A stretch of DNA of 64,000 nucleotides from Arthrobacter gandavensis (GCF_009192735.1 NZ_VTFU01000001.1:496001-560000); one strand, 5' to 3'. Shown: positions 34,638 through 44,064, counted from the stretch's first letter. Notes: generated by a model not told the origin, from the letters alone. A program made the numbers and translations.

Positions 34638-36044
34638 TTATCCCCGGAGTTCTTCTGCGTCCGTAAAGCGGGTCTTCTTGGCGCGCACGGCGCGGTTCCA
34701 GAACCAGGTCAGCACCCACAGCAGCAGGCCGAGCAGCAGCATGAGACCGGCAATCCGGTATTCGATCGGGTCCTGCGCCCACGGGCCCAGGAGGAAGGCG
34801 CAGGTGAACACGCCCACATAGGGAAGGAAGCCGGGGGAGCGGAAGTGCTTACCCTCATGCGGAGTGCGGCGCAGCACCAGGCAGGCGATGTTGACCACGG
34901 TGAACACTGCGAGCAGCAGCAGCGCCGTTGTTCCACCCAGGGCGGTGACCGTTTCCTTGCCCATGAAGTTCGTGACGAGGATGATCAGGCCCAGCGCGAT
35001 GGCGGTGGTGAAAAGAATGGAGGCCCAGGGTGTGCGCCGGCCCGGAAGGACCTTGGAGAGTGAACGCGGAAGGACGTCCTGCTTGGCCATGCCGTAGAGC
35101 AGGCGGCTGGCCATGAGCATGTTGATCAGGGCGGTGTTGGCCACGGCAAAAATGGAGAGGAACGGGTAGATGACGTCGACCGGGAGGTTCGGGGCACCGG
35201 CGCGCACAACCTCCAGCAGCGGCGTTGCGCTTTCGGACAGCTGCCCAACCGGGACAATTGCAACGGCGGCGATGGAGACCAACAGGTAGACAATCACCGT
35301 GATGCTCAGCCCGGTCAGCATCACCTTCGGGAAGATCTTGGCCGGGTCGCGGGTTTCCTCGGCCATGTTGACTGAGTCTTCAAAGCCCACCATGGAGAAG
35401 AACGCCAGCGAGGTGGCTGCCGTCAGGGCCAGGAACACGCTCTTGTTCCCTTCGGTCTCAAAGACCATGACTCGGGAGAAATCTACATTTCCCTGGCTCA
35501 TTGCCCAGAAGCCGATCAAGATAACAATCAGCAGACCGGTCAGTTCGATAATCGTCAGGACCACATTGAACTTGATGCTCTCGCCGACTCCCCGGAGATT
35601 GATGGCGGCGAGCACCAGCATGAAGATGACGGCCACCCAGGTGACACCGGTCTGCCCCCACTCAAGGTCAAAGCCGACGATGAAGTTTTCGGCCAGGAAC
35701 TTGGCGGCTGTGGATGCCGAAGTAATTCCTGAACTGAGCACGGCAAACGTCACCAGGAAGGTCAGGAAGTGAATGCCGAAAGCTTTATGCGCGTAGAGCG
35801 CGGCCCCTGCAGCCTGCGGGAATTTGGTCACCAGCTCCAGATAGGACAGGGCGGTGATGGTGGCGACGGCGAACGCCACCAGGATGGGCGCCCACGCGGC
35901 ACCGCCAATTTCCCCGGCGACCTGACCCGTGAGGGCATAGACGCCGGTGCCGAGAATGTCGCCGACGATGAAGAGCAGTAGAAGTTTGGTCCCCATCACC
36001 CGCTTGAGTTCGGGTTCCCCGGAGCTGATTTTTGTATCGCCCAT
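34638..36044 (-). CDS. APC family amino acid permease
   Basis: 468 aa from ATG 36044 (AGGA upstream); longer starts give a non-family leader. About twelve hydrophobic helices. First helix GDILGTGVYALTGQVAGEIG contains the conserved GTGVY substrate-binding turn; later VGFEDSVNMAEETRDPAKIFP is the APC consensus loop. It is an amino acid/polyamine importer or exchanger of unknown substrate. A Usp gene follows, a pairing seen in other permease operons where the Usp may regulate the transporter. Confidence 0.9.
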   Translation of the reverse strand: MGDTKISSGEPELKRVMGTKLLLLFIVGDILGTGVYALTGQVAGEIGGAAWAPILVAFAVATITALSYLELVTKFPQAAGAALYAHKAFGIHFLTFLVTFAVLSSGITSASTAAKFLAENFIVGFDLEWGQTGVTWVAVIFMLVLAAINLRGVGESIKFNVVLTIIELTGLLIVILIGFWAMSQGNVDFSRVMVFETEGNKSVFLALTAATSLAFFSMVGFEDSVNMAEETRDPAKIFPKVMLTGLSITVIVYLLVSIAAVAIVPVGQLSESATPLLEVVRAGAPNLPVDVIYPFLSIFAVANTALINMLMASRLLYGMAKQDVLPRSLSKVLPGRRTPWASILFTTAIALGLIILVTNFMGKETVTALGGTTALLLLAVFTVVNIACLVLRRTPHEGKHFRSPGFLPYVGVFTCAFLLGPWAQDPIEYRIAGLMLLLGLLLWVLTWFWNRAVRAKKTRFTDAEELRG

Positions 36045-36153
36045 GGCTGGTTTCCTGCTTTCTGTGGATCTGCACTGCGGCTCGGGACGCGGACCGGGAA
36101 TTGGTCTCGTCCGCTGCCCGGTATTCTCTGCGCTGTTTAGAGGCATATCAATG

Positions 36154-37482
36154 TTACGGGAGGTGACGCTCCTCCGTGCGCGCCGAAGTTTCGCGGATCA
36201 CCCGTACCGCAACAATTCGCCGGTGCTGCAGGGTGAGCACTTCCAATTCACATCCGGGTGCCCCCACGGTGTCTCCGGGGCGGGCAATCCGGCCGAGGCG
36301 TTCCATAATGTAGCCGCCAACCGTTTCATAGGGTCCTTCCGGGAGGGCGACTCCGGTGAGCCGTTCAAATTCCTGCAGGATCAGTGCCCCGTCCACCACC
36401 AGATCGCCGCGCACCCGGCGATGCCGGTCTTCGGGATCCCGTGAGGTGTCGTATTCATCGTAAATTTCACCCACGAGCTCCTCGACCAGATCCTCCAGGG
36501 TGACAATGCCGTCCGTTCCGCCGTACTCATCAGCCACCACTGCGATATGGCTTCCGTCCCGGCGCATGACCGACAGCGAGGGCACCACGGCGGCGGTCCC
36601 GGGAAGGAACAGGATGGGCCGGACAATATCGCTCAGCCGCCGTTCGGACATCGGCGGTCCGCCGCCGGCGTCTTCGCGCAGCAAGTCCCGGACATGGATG
36701 AAGCCCAGGACGTCATCGGGGGAGTCCTTGATCACCGGATACCGCGAGTACGGCATGGTGTGCACCGCGCTGCGGGCCTGGGCGACGGTGAGGTCCGCCG
36801 AGAGGAACTGCACCTGCGGCCGCGGCCGCATGACCTCCTGCAGCAGCCGGTTTCCCGCACCAAAGACATCGGAGAGAATGCGGCGGCTGTCTTCGGCCAG
36901 CGCCGGGCTGGCGGACACCATGTCCCACAGCTCCTGGGACGTCACCGGCGGCGTCCGAAGCTTGGGATCCCCGCCGAGAAGCCTGACCACGGTGTCGGTG
37001 GAGACCGACAGCAGCTTGATGACCGGCCGCATGATGACGGCAAACACGTTCAGGGGCGGGGCGAGGAGCCGGGCGAAGCGCTCCGCATTCTGCATGGCCA
37101 GCCGCTTGGGCACCAGTTCGCCGAAGACCAGGGACAGGTAGGCGACGGCGAGTGTCAGCAGGATGAAAGCGGCGGCATTGGCTGCTCCCGGCGCGAAACC
37201 GATGCCCCGCAGTGCCGGAGCAAGCGTGGGAGCCAAAGCTGAGGCTCCGTAGGCGGCCGAGAAAAATCCGGAGAGGGTGACCCCGATCTGGATGGAGGAG
37301 AGAAAGAGGTTTGGGTTGCGGGCCAGTTCCGCAATTTTCCGCCCGCCTGCCCCGGATGCCTCGATCCTGCTGAGCTGGCTTTCGCGAAGTGAGACCAACG
37401 CCATTTCGGTTCCGGCAAAAATTCCGCCCAGCAGGACAAAAAACACCACGAGAAGCGCATTGGTAAGCGTGCTGCCATCCAT
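36154..37482 (-). CDS. CNNM/HlyC-CorC family membrane protein with CBS pair
   Basis: 442 aa. N-terminal DUF21/CNNM domain with three or four helices (LLVVFFVLLGGIFAGTEMALVSL), two CBS domains (VQFLSADLTVAQARSAV, VVPSLSVMRRDGSHIAVV) and a C-terminal CorC_HlyC domain (DGALILQEFERLTGVALPEG). Members are linked to Mg2+ or Co2+ efflux. ATG 37482 is 6 nt after a TACGCT -10 box and lacks a Shine-Dalgarno sequence, so it is preferred over a start at 37524. Confidence 0.9.
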   Translation of the reverse strand: MDGSTLTNALLVVFFVLLGGIFAGTEMALVSLRESQLSRIEASGAGGRKIAELARNPNLFLSSIQIGVTLSGFFSAAYGASALAPTLAPALRGIGFAPGAANAAAFILLTLAVAYLSLVFGELVPKRLAMQNAERFARLLAPPLNVFAVIMRPVIKLLSVSTDTVVRLLGGDPKLRTPPVTSQELWDMVSASPALAEDSRRILSDVFGAGNRLLQEVMRPRPQVQFLSADLTVAQARSAVHTMPYSRYPVIKDSPDDVLGFIHVRDLLREDAGGGPPMSERRLSDIVRPILFLPGTAAVVPSLSVMRRDGSHIAVVADEYGGTDGIVTLEDLVEELVGEIYDEYDTSRDPEDRHRRVRGDLVVDGALILQEFERLTGVALPEGPYETVGGYIMERLGRIARPGDTVGAPGCELEVLTLQHRRIVAVRVIRETSARTEERHLP

Positions 37483-37488
37483 GGTCAG

Positions 37489-37494
37489 AGCGTA
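37489..37494 (-). promoter_or_regulatory. -10 box of leaderless CNNM/CBS transcript
   Basis: TACGCT on the minus strand ends 6 nt before ATG 37482. Confidence 0.55.
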
Positions 37495-37544
37495 CCGGTG
37501 TGCACCGGCGTAAAGTATGGACACAGACCCGCCAGCAGCGGAGA

Positions 37545-37583
37545 GAACAAAAAACCCCCGGAATCCGATGGATTCCGGGGGTT
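37545..37583 (-). terminator. Terminator of the tRNA-Leu gene
   Basis: A 14-bp stem (37553-37566 with 37570-37583) followed on the minus strand by a T6 tract. It lies just after the tRNA 3' end. Confidence 0.92.
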
Positions 37584-37589
37584 GAATTG

Positions 37590-37672
37590 TGCGCGGAGGG
37601 GGACTTGAACCCCCACCCTCGTTAGAGGACTAGCACCTCAAGCTAGCGCGTCTGCCATTCCGCCACCCGCGC
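37590..37672 (-). tRNA. tRNA-Leu (anticodon GAG)
   Basis: Reading the minus strand, acceptor GCGCGGG pairs with TCCGCGC, the anticodon stem CTAGC/GCTAG encloses TTGAGGT (anticodon GAG, reading CUC/CUU), a long variable arm (CCTCTAACGAGG) marks a class II leucine tRNA, and the T arm is GGGGGTTCAAGTCCCCC. Discriminator base is A. CCA is not encoded. A terminator follows. Confidence 0.96.
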
Positions 37673-37820
37673 CTGGGTGTTTTCCGCAAGGCCCTCAGTC
37701 GTTCAAAAGCTGCGGAAGCAACGGGAAAAACTCTAACACGGTTTTGGCGCGAACCGTAAATCGGTGCTGGTCAGCGCTTCGATCGCTAGGCTGGCAGCAA
37801 CGCCACCCGAAGGAGAAACC

Positions 37821-39140
37821 ATGTCTGAGACCACCGAGCCGGCGCTGTCGGCCGAAGCCGAAGTGACGCGGATCTGCCAGGAACTGATCCGCTTTGACAC
37901 GTCCAACTTCGGTGACGGATCCGGTCCCGGCGAACGTGCGGCGGCCGAATACACGGCCGGCCTCATTGAAGAGGCCGGGCTGCACGCGGACCTCTTCGAA
38001 TCCGCTCCGGGCCGGGCCTCCGTGGTGACCCGCATGGAGGGCACCGATCCCACGCTCCCCGCCCTCGTGGTTCACGGACACCTTGACGTGGTCCCCGCCC
38101 AGAAGCAGGACTGGTCCGTGGACCCGTTCAGCGCAGAGGAGCGGGACGGGCTGATCTGGGGGCGCGGTGCCGTGGACATGAAGGATATGGACGCCATGAT
38201 CCTCTCCGTCATGCGGAACATGGCCCGTACCGGGACCAAGCCCAAGCGCGACCTCATCTTCGCGTTTTTCGCCGACGAGGAGGCCGGCGGCAAATACGGG
38301 GCCACCTGGGCGGTGGAAAACCGCCGCGAACTGTTCGACGGCGCCACTGAAGCCATCTCGGAGGTGGGCGGGTTTTCCGCCACGATTGGCGGGAAGCGCA
38401 CCTACCTGCTGCAGACGGCCGAGAAGGGGATCTCCTGGCTGCGGCTGGTGGCCCACGGCCGCGCCGGCCACGGTTCGCAGATCAACACCGACAACGCGGT
38501 AACCCGGCTTGCCCGCGCCGTGGCCACCATCGGGGAGCACCCCTGGCCCATTGAGCTCACCGACACTACCAGGGCTTTCCTCGACGGCGTGACCGAACTC
38601 ACCGGCGTCGAGTTCGATCCGGACAACCCGGACCGGCTGCTGGCCGAGCTGGGCACCGTGGCCCGGTTTGTCGGAGCGACACTGCAGAACACCTCCAATC
38701 CGACCGTCCTGAAGGCCGGTTACAAGCACAATGTCATCCCCGGGACGGCCGAGGCCCTGATCGATGTCCGCACCCTTCCCGGACAGGAGGAGCAGGTCCT
38801 CGCCGTCATCAAGGATCTTGCCGGCCCTGGAATCGACGTCAGCTACGAACACAAGGATGTCTCGCTGGAGGTGCCGTTCAAGGGCAACCTGGTGGACTCC
38901 ATGGTGGGCGCCCTGCAGGCGGAGGATCCGGGAGCTCCGGTCCTGCCCTACACGCTGTCCGGCGGAACGGACAACAAGTCACTGAGCCGACTGGGCATCA
39001 CCGGATACGGATTCGCTCCGCTGCGCCTGCCGGAGGAGCTGGACTTCACCGGAATGTTCCACGGCGTGGACGAGCGGGTCCCGGTGGACTCCCTGAAGTT
39101 CGGCACCCGGGTGCTCTCCCGCCTGCTCACCGGATACTAG
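37821..39140 (+). CDS. M20 family metallopeptidase/dipeptidase
   Basis: 439 aa. ATG 37821 has AAGGAG upstream. Zinc-site motifs in order: VVHGHLDVVPA (His, then the catalytic Asp), WGRGAVDMKDM (bridging Asp), FADEEAGGKYG (catalytic Glu and ligand Glu). C-terminal part has the dimerisation lid domain and SGGTDNKSLSRLGITGYGF with a late ligand. It hydrolyses a peptide or N-acyl amino acid; substrate unknown. TAGGCT (37787-37792) is a candidate -10. The acyl-CoA dehydrogenase gene follows after 9 bp. Confidence 0.9.
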   Translation: MSETTEPALSAEAEVTRICQELIRFDTSNFGDGSGPGERAAAEYTAGLIEEAGLHADLFESAPGRASVVTRMEGTDPTLPALVVHGHLDVVPAQKQDWSVDPFSAEERDGLIWGRGAVDMKDMDAMILSVMRNMARTGTKPKRDLIFAFFADEEAGGKYGATWAVENRRELFDGATEAISEVGGFSATIGGKRTYLLQTAEKGISWLRLVAHGRAGHGSQINTDNAVTRLARAVATIGEHPWPIELTDTTRAFLDGVTELTGVEFDPDNPDRLLAELGTVARFVGATLQNTSNPTVLKAGYKHNVIPGTAEALIDVRTLPGQEEQVLAVIKDLAGPGIDVSYEHKDVSLEVPFKGNLVDSMVGALQAEDPGAPVLPYTLSGGTDNKSLSRLGITGYGFAPLRLPEELDFTGMFHGVDERVPVDSLKFGTRVLSRLLTGY

Positions 39141-39149
39141 GAGGACGCC

Positions 39150-40301
39150 GTGAACCCCGCCGACATCCTGACGCCGGAGCTCCTGGACCGCCTGCGCGGC
39201 CGGGCCGCCGGGTACGACCGCGACAACACCTTCTTCACCGAAGACCTCGACGACCTTCGGGCCGCCGGCTACCTCGCCCTCTTCACGCCGGAAGCGGCGG
39301 GAGGGGCGGGCTTCAGCATTCCCCAGGTGGTCCAGGCCCAGCGGCTGCTGGCCACTGCGGCTCCCGCCACCGCGCTGGCCGTGAACATGCACCAGGTCTG
39401 GTGCGGGGTGGCTCACCTGCTGTCCCTGCGCGGGGACGACTCCCTGGCGTTCGTGCTGGAGGACGCAGCCAACGGTGAGCTGTACGCCTTCGGCATCTCC
39501 GAGCCGGGCAACTCGGCGGTGCTCTTCGATTCGTTCACGGCGGCCCGGCCGAAGGGCGGCGGCGCTTATGCGTTCACCGGCACCAAGATCTTCACCAGCC
39601 TGTCCCCGGCGTGGACCCGGCTGGGCATCTTTGGCCGGGATGACTCGGATCCGGAGGAACCGCGGCTGGTCTTCGGCTTCGCACCGCGGGGCACCGAAGG
39701 AATTACGGTGCGGGACGACTGGAACACCATGGGCATGCGCGCCAGCCAGTCCTGCACCACCATCCTCGATAACGCAGTGCTCACTGCTGATCAGCTGGTG
39801 CGGACCACACCGGTGGGTCCGCACGGGGACGCCTTCGTGTTTGGCATCTTCAGCCTCTTCGAAACGCTGCTTTCCGCCGTGTACACGGGGGTGGGGGACC
39901 GCGCCGTCGAGCTGGCGGTCCAGGCCGCCCGGGGAAGGACGACGGCGGGAGGCGGACCGGCAGCCCACGATCCGCACACCCGGTGGAAGATTGCCGACGC
40001 CGCGATCCGGATGGACGGCATCCATCCGCAGCTCGAAGCAATGGCTCAGGACCTGGAGAACGGCACCGACCACGGGAACCTCTGGTTCCCCAAGCTGTCA
40101 TCGCTGAAGTACCGGGCCACCGAGACCGCGCGCACCGTCGTCGAAACCGCTGTGCGGGTGTCGGGAGGAAGAAGCTACTTCCGGGGAGCGGAGCTGGAAC
40201 GCCTCTACCGGGACGTCCTGGCGGGCATGTTCCACCCGTCCAGCGAAGACTCGGTCCACGCCTCGGTCGCGAACGCCTGGCTGGGACCCGTCCCTGAGTA
40301 A
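39150..40301 (+). CDS. Acyl-CoA dehydrogenase family protein
   Basis: 383 aa, the usual length. GTG 39150 is preceded by AGGAGG. N-terminal helical domain with FFTEDLDDLRAAGYL, middle beta domain (YAFGISEPGNSAVLFDSF, FTGTKIFTSLSPAWTRLGIF), C-terminal helices with VRVSGGRSYFRGAELERLYRD. The catalytic Glu position is not obvious, and the middle motif diverges from the classical dehydrogenase, closer to the DszC/IBD-like branch. It follows the M20 gene by 9 bp, so likely cotranscribed. Substrate unknown. The stop codon sits in a tandem repeat. Confidence 0.82.
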   Translation: MNPADILTPELLDRLRGRAAGYDRDNTFFTEDLDDLRAAGYLALFTPEAAGGAGFSIPQVVQAQRLLATAAPATALAVNMHQVWCGVAHLLSLRGDDSLAFVLEDAANGELYAFGISEPGNSAVLFDSFTAARPKGGGAYAFTGTKIFTSLSPAWTRLGIFGRDDSDPEEPRLVFGFAPRGTEGITVRDDWNTMGMRASQSCTTILDNAVLTADQLVRTTPVGPHGDAFVFGIFSLFETLLSAVYTGVGDRAVELAVQAARGRTTAGGGPAAHDPHTRWKIADAAIRMDGIHPQLEAMAQDLENGTDHGNLWFPKLSSLKYRATETARTVVETAVRVSGGRSYFRGAELERLYRDVLAGMFHPSSEDSVHASVANAWLGPVPE

Positions 40302-40363
40302 TCCTGAATCCCCGAGTAATCCTGAATACCGGGTGAGCCTGAATACCGGGTGAGCCTGAATCC
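40294..40363. repeat. Four tandem 17-18 bp repeats across the acyl-CoA dehydrogenase stop
   Basis: CTGAGTAATCCTGAATCC (40294-40311), CCGAGTAATCCTGAATAC (40312-40329), CGGGTGAGCCTGAATAC (40330-40346) and CGGGTGAGCCTGAATCC (40347-40363). The first contains the TAA stop (40299-40301). All share CCTGAATMC. Confidence 0.9.
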
Positions 40364-40370
40364 CGGCGGG

Positions 40371-40407
40371 CTCCGTCCGGCATGCCTCCTGGCCGGACCG
40401 GACGGAG
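40371..40407. terminator. Possible hairpin terminator between converging genes
   Basis: CTCCGTCCGG (40371-40380) pairs with CCGGACGGAG (40398-40407) around a 17-nt loop; no T-tract follows. It lies between the acyl-CoA dehydrogenase and the convergent DUF5703 gene. Confidence 0.5.
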
Positions 40408-40641
40408 TCAGGCCGTGCGCTGAACCCGCATGACGCGCCGGCGGAGCCAGAACCGCCTGCCTCCGCCGCGGTAGATGCAGCTGCGGTGCAGCTCCCACTT
40501 GCCGTATTCAGCGTGCTCCCGGATGAGGCTCCGGGCCTCAGAAACTGAGTCGCCGGGGTTCACGGAGACCACGAGGTATTCGTAGTCCCGGAAGTTCTCG
40601 TCTGGCCGGAGTCCGCCGGGCCGAAGAATTTGTTCGCGCAT
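40408..40641 (-). CDS. DUF5703 family small protein
   Basis: 77 aa. ATG 40641 with GGAGGG just upstream. The FRDYEYLVVSVNPGDSVSEA and EHAEYGKWELHRSCIYRGG blocks are characteristic of this conserved actinobacterial family of unknown function; the C-terminus is basic (RRFWLRRRVMRVQR), which suggests nucleic-acid contact, but nothing is established. It is divergent from the acidic small gene at 40683. Confidence 0.85.
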   Translation of the reverse strand: MREQILRPGGLRPDENFRDYEYLVVSVNPGDSVSEARSLIREHAEYGKWELHRSCIYRGGGRRFWLRRRVMRVQRTA

Positions 40642-40669
40642 ATCCCTCCAATTTTGCCTTCTTTACGGC

Positions 40670-40675
40670 TAACGT
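40670..40675 (+). promoter_or_regulatory. -10 box of leaderless small-gene transcript
   Basis: TAACGT ends 7 nt before ATG 40683. Confidence 0.5.
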
Positions 40676-40682
40676 CTAGGGC

Positions 40683-40967
40683 ATGAGCATAGATCCGCAC
40701 GTCGCGCTGCAATCACTCATGGCCGCGCTGGAGGAACACCTGACGGCGGCTTCCCAGCGCCGCGGGGACAAAGACCCGCTCGTGGAGAGAGCTTATCTGG
40801 CGGTGGCGGATGCCTTCGAGGTTTATGAAGAGGTCCTCTACGACGCGTACGGCGAGGTGACGCCGCTGGAAATCTACGAGGATGACGATGACGAATTCGA
40901 CGGCGGGTTCGCTGAAGACAGCGAAGGCGCCGACGAACGATCCTCCGGGGTCCAGCCCGGTCAGTAG
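40683..40967 (+). CDS. Small acidic protein of unknown function
   Basis: 94 aa. N-terminal half is helical ([39 protein letters not shown]); the C-terminal third is strongly acidic ([10 protein letters not shown]). I recognise no domain; it resembles small acidic conserved proteins seen near uppP in Micrococcaceae. ATG 40683 is leaderless by its -10 box. It is divergent from the DUF5703 gene and ends 89 bp before uppP. Confidence 0.7.
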   Translation: MSIDPHVALQSLMAALEEHLTAASQRRGDKDPLVERAYLAVADAFEVYEEVLYDAYGEVTPLEIYEDDDDEFDGGFAEDSEGADERSSGVQPGQ

Positions 40968-41042
40968 CCCGGGCCCTGTGGAGCGGGCCGCACCCGGACA
41001 CGGCTCCGGGCGGCGTCGCACGGCCAAACCGCGGCTGTGGCC

Positions 41043-41048
41043 TAGAGT
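41043..41048 (+). promoter_or_regulatory. -10 box of leaderless uppP transcript
   Basis: TAGAGT ends 8 nt before GTG 41057; no Shine-Dalgarno sequence is present. Confidence 0.5.
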
Positions 41049-41056
41049 TCTATGTT

Positions 41057-41881
41057 GTGAATTGGTTTGAAGCGCTCTTCCTTGGTCTTATCCAGGGCCT
41101 GACAGAATTTCTCCCCATCTCCTCCAGCGCCCACCTGCGCATAGTGGGTGAGTTGCTGCCCGGAGCCCAGGATCCCGGCGCCGCGTTCACCGCGATTACG
41201 CAGCTGGGCACGGAAACCGCGGTGGCGGTCTACTTCTGGAAGGACATTGTCCGGATCATCAAGGCGTGGATCGGTTCGCTTGCCGGGCGAGTTCCGCGCA
41301 GCGATCCCGACGCCCGGATGGGTTGGCTCATCATTATCGGTACGCTGCCCATCGTGGTGCTTGGCCTGCTGTTCCAGGACCAGATCGAAAGCACCTTCCG
41401 CAGTCTCTGGATCGTGGCAACCATGCTCATCGTCTTCGGCGTCATCCTTGCCGTGGCCGACGCCGTCGGCAAGCAGCAGCGCACCTTGGACAAGCTCACC
41501 TACAAGCACGGCATCCTGTACGGCTTCGCGCAGGCACTGGCGCTGATTCCCGGCGTCAGCCGCTCCGGCGGAACCATCACCGCCGGCCTCTTCATGGGAT
41601 ACACCCGCGAGGCGGCCGCCCGGTACGCGTTCCTGCTGGCCATCCCCGCGGTGTTCGGCAGCGGACTCTTCCAGCTGGTCAAGTCACTGGACGAGCCGAT
41701 GGTGTACGGCGGATGGGAAACCGCCGGCGCCACCCTGGTGGCATTTATTGTGGGGTTCATCATCATCGGATGGTTCCTGAAATACGTATCGACCCGCGGT
41801 TACGGACTCTTCGTCTGGTACCGGATCCTCCTCGGCGCCGTGATTTACCTCCTGCTCGGCTTCGGCGTGCTGAACGCCTAG
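41057..41881 (+). CDS. uppP: Undecaprenyl-diphosphatase UppP/BacA
   Basis: 274 aa from GTG 41057. Integral membrane enzyme that recycles undecaprenyl diphosphate to the monophosphate for cell-wall synthesis and contributes to bacitracin tolerance. N-terminal [17 protein letters not shown] is the E-x3-Ser-containing catalytic motif, and [17 protein letters not shown] is the second one. About eight hydrophobic segments. It is the first gene of the uppP-mshC block. Confidence 0.96.
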   Translation: MNWFEALFLGLIQGLTEFLPISSSAHLRIVGELLPGAQDPGAAFTAITQLGTETAVAVYFWKDIVRIIKAWIGSLAGRVPRSDPDARMGWLIIIGTLPIVVLGLLFQDQIESTFRSLWIVATMLIVFGVILAVADAVGKQQRTLDKLTYKHGILYGFAQALALIPGVSRSGGTITAGLFMGYTREAAARYAFLLAIPAVFGSGLFQLVKSLDEPMVYGGWETAGATLVAFIVGFIIIGWFLKYVSTRGYGLFVWYRILLGAVIYLLLGFGVLNA

Positions 41882-41891
41882 CAACGGAAAG

Positions 41892-41897
41892 TAGAGT
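41892..41897 (+). promoter_or_regulatory. -10 box of leaderless mshC transcript
   Basis: TAGAGT ends 7 nt before GTG 41905, between uppP and mshC. Confidence 0.55.
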
Positions 41898-41904
41898 TGA
41901 ACCT

Positions 41905-43185
41905 GTGATCGCGTGGAAAAGCTCCCCCCTGCCCGTCCTGCCCGGAAATTCTCCGGAGCTGTCCCTCTACGATTCGGCCCTCCGCCGGACCGTTCCCGTA
42001 CGCACGGGAGGTGAGGCCAGCCTGTATGTCTGCGGAATCACCCCCTATGACGCAACGCACATGGGGCATGCATCCACCTATGTGGCCTTCGACCTCCTGA
42101 ACCGGCAGTGGCGGGACTCCGGCAATACCGTGCGCTACGTGCAGAACGTGACGGACGTTGACGATCCGCTGCTTGAGCGGGCCAATGACCGCGGCCTGGA
42201 CTGGCGTGCCCTGGCGCAGGAACAGACTCAGCTGTTCCGCGACGACATGGAAGCCCTCAATGTCATTGCGCCGGACCACTACATCGGTGCCGTGGAGTCC
42301 ATCGAGTGGATTGTTCCAGTGGTGGAGGACCTCCTGCGCCGCGGAATTGCGTACCGCGTGCCCGGAGAAGGCAACGGCCCCGACGGCGACGTGTACTTTT
42401 CCGTTGACGCCGCCTCCGCCCTGGACACCGGCGATGACGCTTGGAAGCTGGGTGCGGTATCCGGACTCAGCCCGGAACAAATGCTGCCGCTCTTCGCGGA
42501 GCGCGGCGGGGATCCGCTGCGCCCGGGCAAGCGCAATGCCCTGGATCCGCTGCTGTGGCGCGTTGAACGCCCCGGCGAGCCGTTCTGGGACGGCGCATCG
42601 CTGGGATCCGGCCGGCCCGGCTGGCACATCGAATGTTCGGTCATCGCGCAGCGTTTCCTTCCGGCACCCTTCACAGTGCAGGCGGGCGGCTCGGACCTGG
42701 TCTTCCCGCACCATGAAATGAGTGCGGGCCATGCCTACGCCTGCACCGGAACGGCGCTGGCCCGCCACTACGCGCACGCCGGAATGGTCGGCCTCGACGG
42801 GGAAAAGATGAGCAAGTCCCTGGGCAACCTCGTGCTGGTCTCATCCCTGCGCGCCCAGGACACCGATCCCGCCGCCATCCGCGCCGTCCTGCTGAGCCAC
42901 CACTACCGCACTGATTGGTTCTGGACCGCCGGGCAGCTGACCGCCGCCGAGGAACGCCTGTCCCTCTGGCGTCAGGCACTGCCCCTCACCGGACGCACGC
43001 AGGCGGAACAGATGCTCGCGGACATCCGTGCCGCACTGGCCCGTGACCTCGACGCACCGGCGGCCCTGGCCGCCGTCGACGCCTGGGCCGCAGCCGCCCT
43101 GGAAGCTCCCGCCGAAGACCGGGACGGCGGCGCGGCGGACCTTGCCGCGTCAGCGCTCGACGCACTCCTGGGAATCCGGCTCTAG
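41905..43185 (+). CDS. mshC: Cysteine-1-D-myo-inosityl glucosaminide ligase MshC
   Basis: 426 aa, third-stage ligase of mycothiol biosynthesis: joins cysteine to GlcN-Ins with ATP. It is a class I cysteinyl-tRNA synthetase relative. Seen: zinc-ligand Cys in [15 protein letters not shown]-like [18 protein letters not shown] with a second Cys, [11 protein letters not shown] and KMSKS as [10 protein letters not shown]. It ends much sooner than CysRS because it lacks the anticodon-binding region. GTG 41905 is supported by TAGAGT and a normal length. Its stop abuts the stop of the opposite gene. Confidence 0.95.
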   Translation: MIAWKSSPLPVLPGNSPELSLYDSALRRTVPVRTGGEASLYVCGITPYDATHMGHASTYVAFDLLNRQWRDSGNTVRYVQNVTDVDDPLLERANDRGLDWRALAQEQTQLFRDDMEALNVIAPDHYIGAVESIEWIVPVVEDLLRRGIAYRVPGEGNGPDGDVYFSVDAASALDTGDDAWKLGAVSGLSPEQMLPLFAERGGDPLRPGKRNALDPLLWRVERPGEPFWDGASLGSGRPGWHIECSVIAQRFLPAPFTVQAGGSDLVFPHHEMSAGHAYACTGTALARHYAHAGMVGLDGEKMSKSLGNLVLVSSLRAQDTDPAAIRAVLLSHHYRTDWFWTAGQLTAAEERLSLWRQALPLTGRTQAEQMLADIRAALARDLDAPAALAAVDAWAAAALEAPAEDRDGGAADLAASALDALLGIRL

Positions 43186-44064
43186 CTAATCGCGCCGGCG
43201 GCGTTTGAGATACCGCTCGAATTCACGGGCAATCGACTCGCCGCTGGCTTCGGGCAGCTCCGCCGTATCTTTGGCTTCTTCCAGCTGCCTCACATACGCG
43301 GCGATTTCCGGATCCTCCGTGGCCAGTTCATCCACTCCGCGCTCCCAAGCATCCGCTTCATCGGTGAGCAGCCTGGTGTCAAGGGGCGCCTGCAGGAGTT
43401 CTTCGATGCGGTGCAGCAGCGACAATTCCGCCTTGGGCGAGGGGGAGTGCCCCACGTAGTGCGGCACGGCTGCCCACAGGGAGACAGCGGGGATGTCGGC
43501 GAGGCCTGCCATCTCGGCCAGGACGCCCACAATCCCGATGGGCCCCTCGTAGTGTGATGCCTCCACCTTCAGGTCTTCGCGCAGGTCCCCGTCCTCGCAG
43601 GTGACCGTCACCGGAATGGGCCGGGTATGCGGAACATCGGCAAGCAGGGCGCCGGCCAGGACAATGCAGTCCACGCCCAGTTCCTTGGCGAGGGCAATCA
43701 ATTCGGCCGTGTAGGCGCGCCACTTGTACGAGGGTTCAATTCCGGACACAAAAATAACGTCCAGGTTGCTGTCCGGCACCTCGGCGCGGGAAATCCGGGT
43801 GGTCGGCCACTTGATCCTCCGCTCTCCGGACGCAAGCCGTTCGATCACCGGGCGGGTGAACTGGAAGTCGTAGTATTCGTCGGCGTTCAGGCTGGCTATT
43901 TTCTCGCTTTCCCAGAACGTGCTCAGGTACTTCACGGCGTCGCTGGCTGCCTCGCCGGCGTCGTTCCACCCTTCAAAGGCGGCAAGCATGACGGTGGTGC
44001 GTTCCTGGGAACCGCCGAAAAAATCCTGGAGACCAAGGGGCGGGGTTTTGTCGGTATTGCTCAC
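43186..44064 (-). CDS. PAC2 family protein
   Basis: 292 aa from GTG 44064. The PAC2 domain (FEGWNDAGEAASDAVKYLS, FTRPVIERLASGERRIKWP, YEGPIGIVGVLAEMAGLADIP, VPHYVGHSPSPKAELSLL) is related to the archaeal/eukaryotic proteasome assembly chaperone. In actinobacteria it occurs with the Pup-proteasome, and its gene is 3 kb upstream of arc here. A direct role has not been shown to my knowledge. The C-terminus is charged and helical. TATGGT 6 nt upstream makes it leaderless. Confidence 0.86.
   Translation of the reverse strand: MSNTDKTPPLGLQDFFGGSQERTTVMLAAFEGWNDAGEAASDAVKYLSTFWESEKIASLNADEYYDFQFTRPVIERLASGERRIKWPTTRISRAEVPDSNLDVIFVSGIEPSYKWRAYTAELIALAKELGVDCIVLAGALLADVPHTRPIPVTVTCEDGDLREDLKVEASHYEGPIGIVGVLAEMAGLADIPAVSLWAAVPHYVGHSPSPKAELSLLHRIEELLQAPLDTRLLTDEADAWERGVDELATEDPEIAAYVRQLEEAKDTAELPEASGESIAREFERYLKRRRRD

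Noticed and set aside
41266-41904. An extension of mshC back into uppP
   Set aside because: It runs in another frame of uppP and would give non-family sequence; MshC starts normally at GTG 41905.
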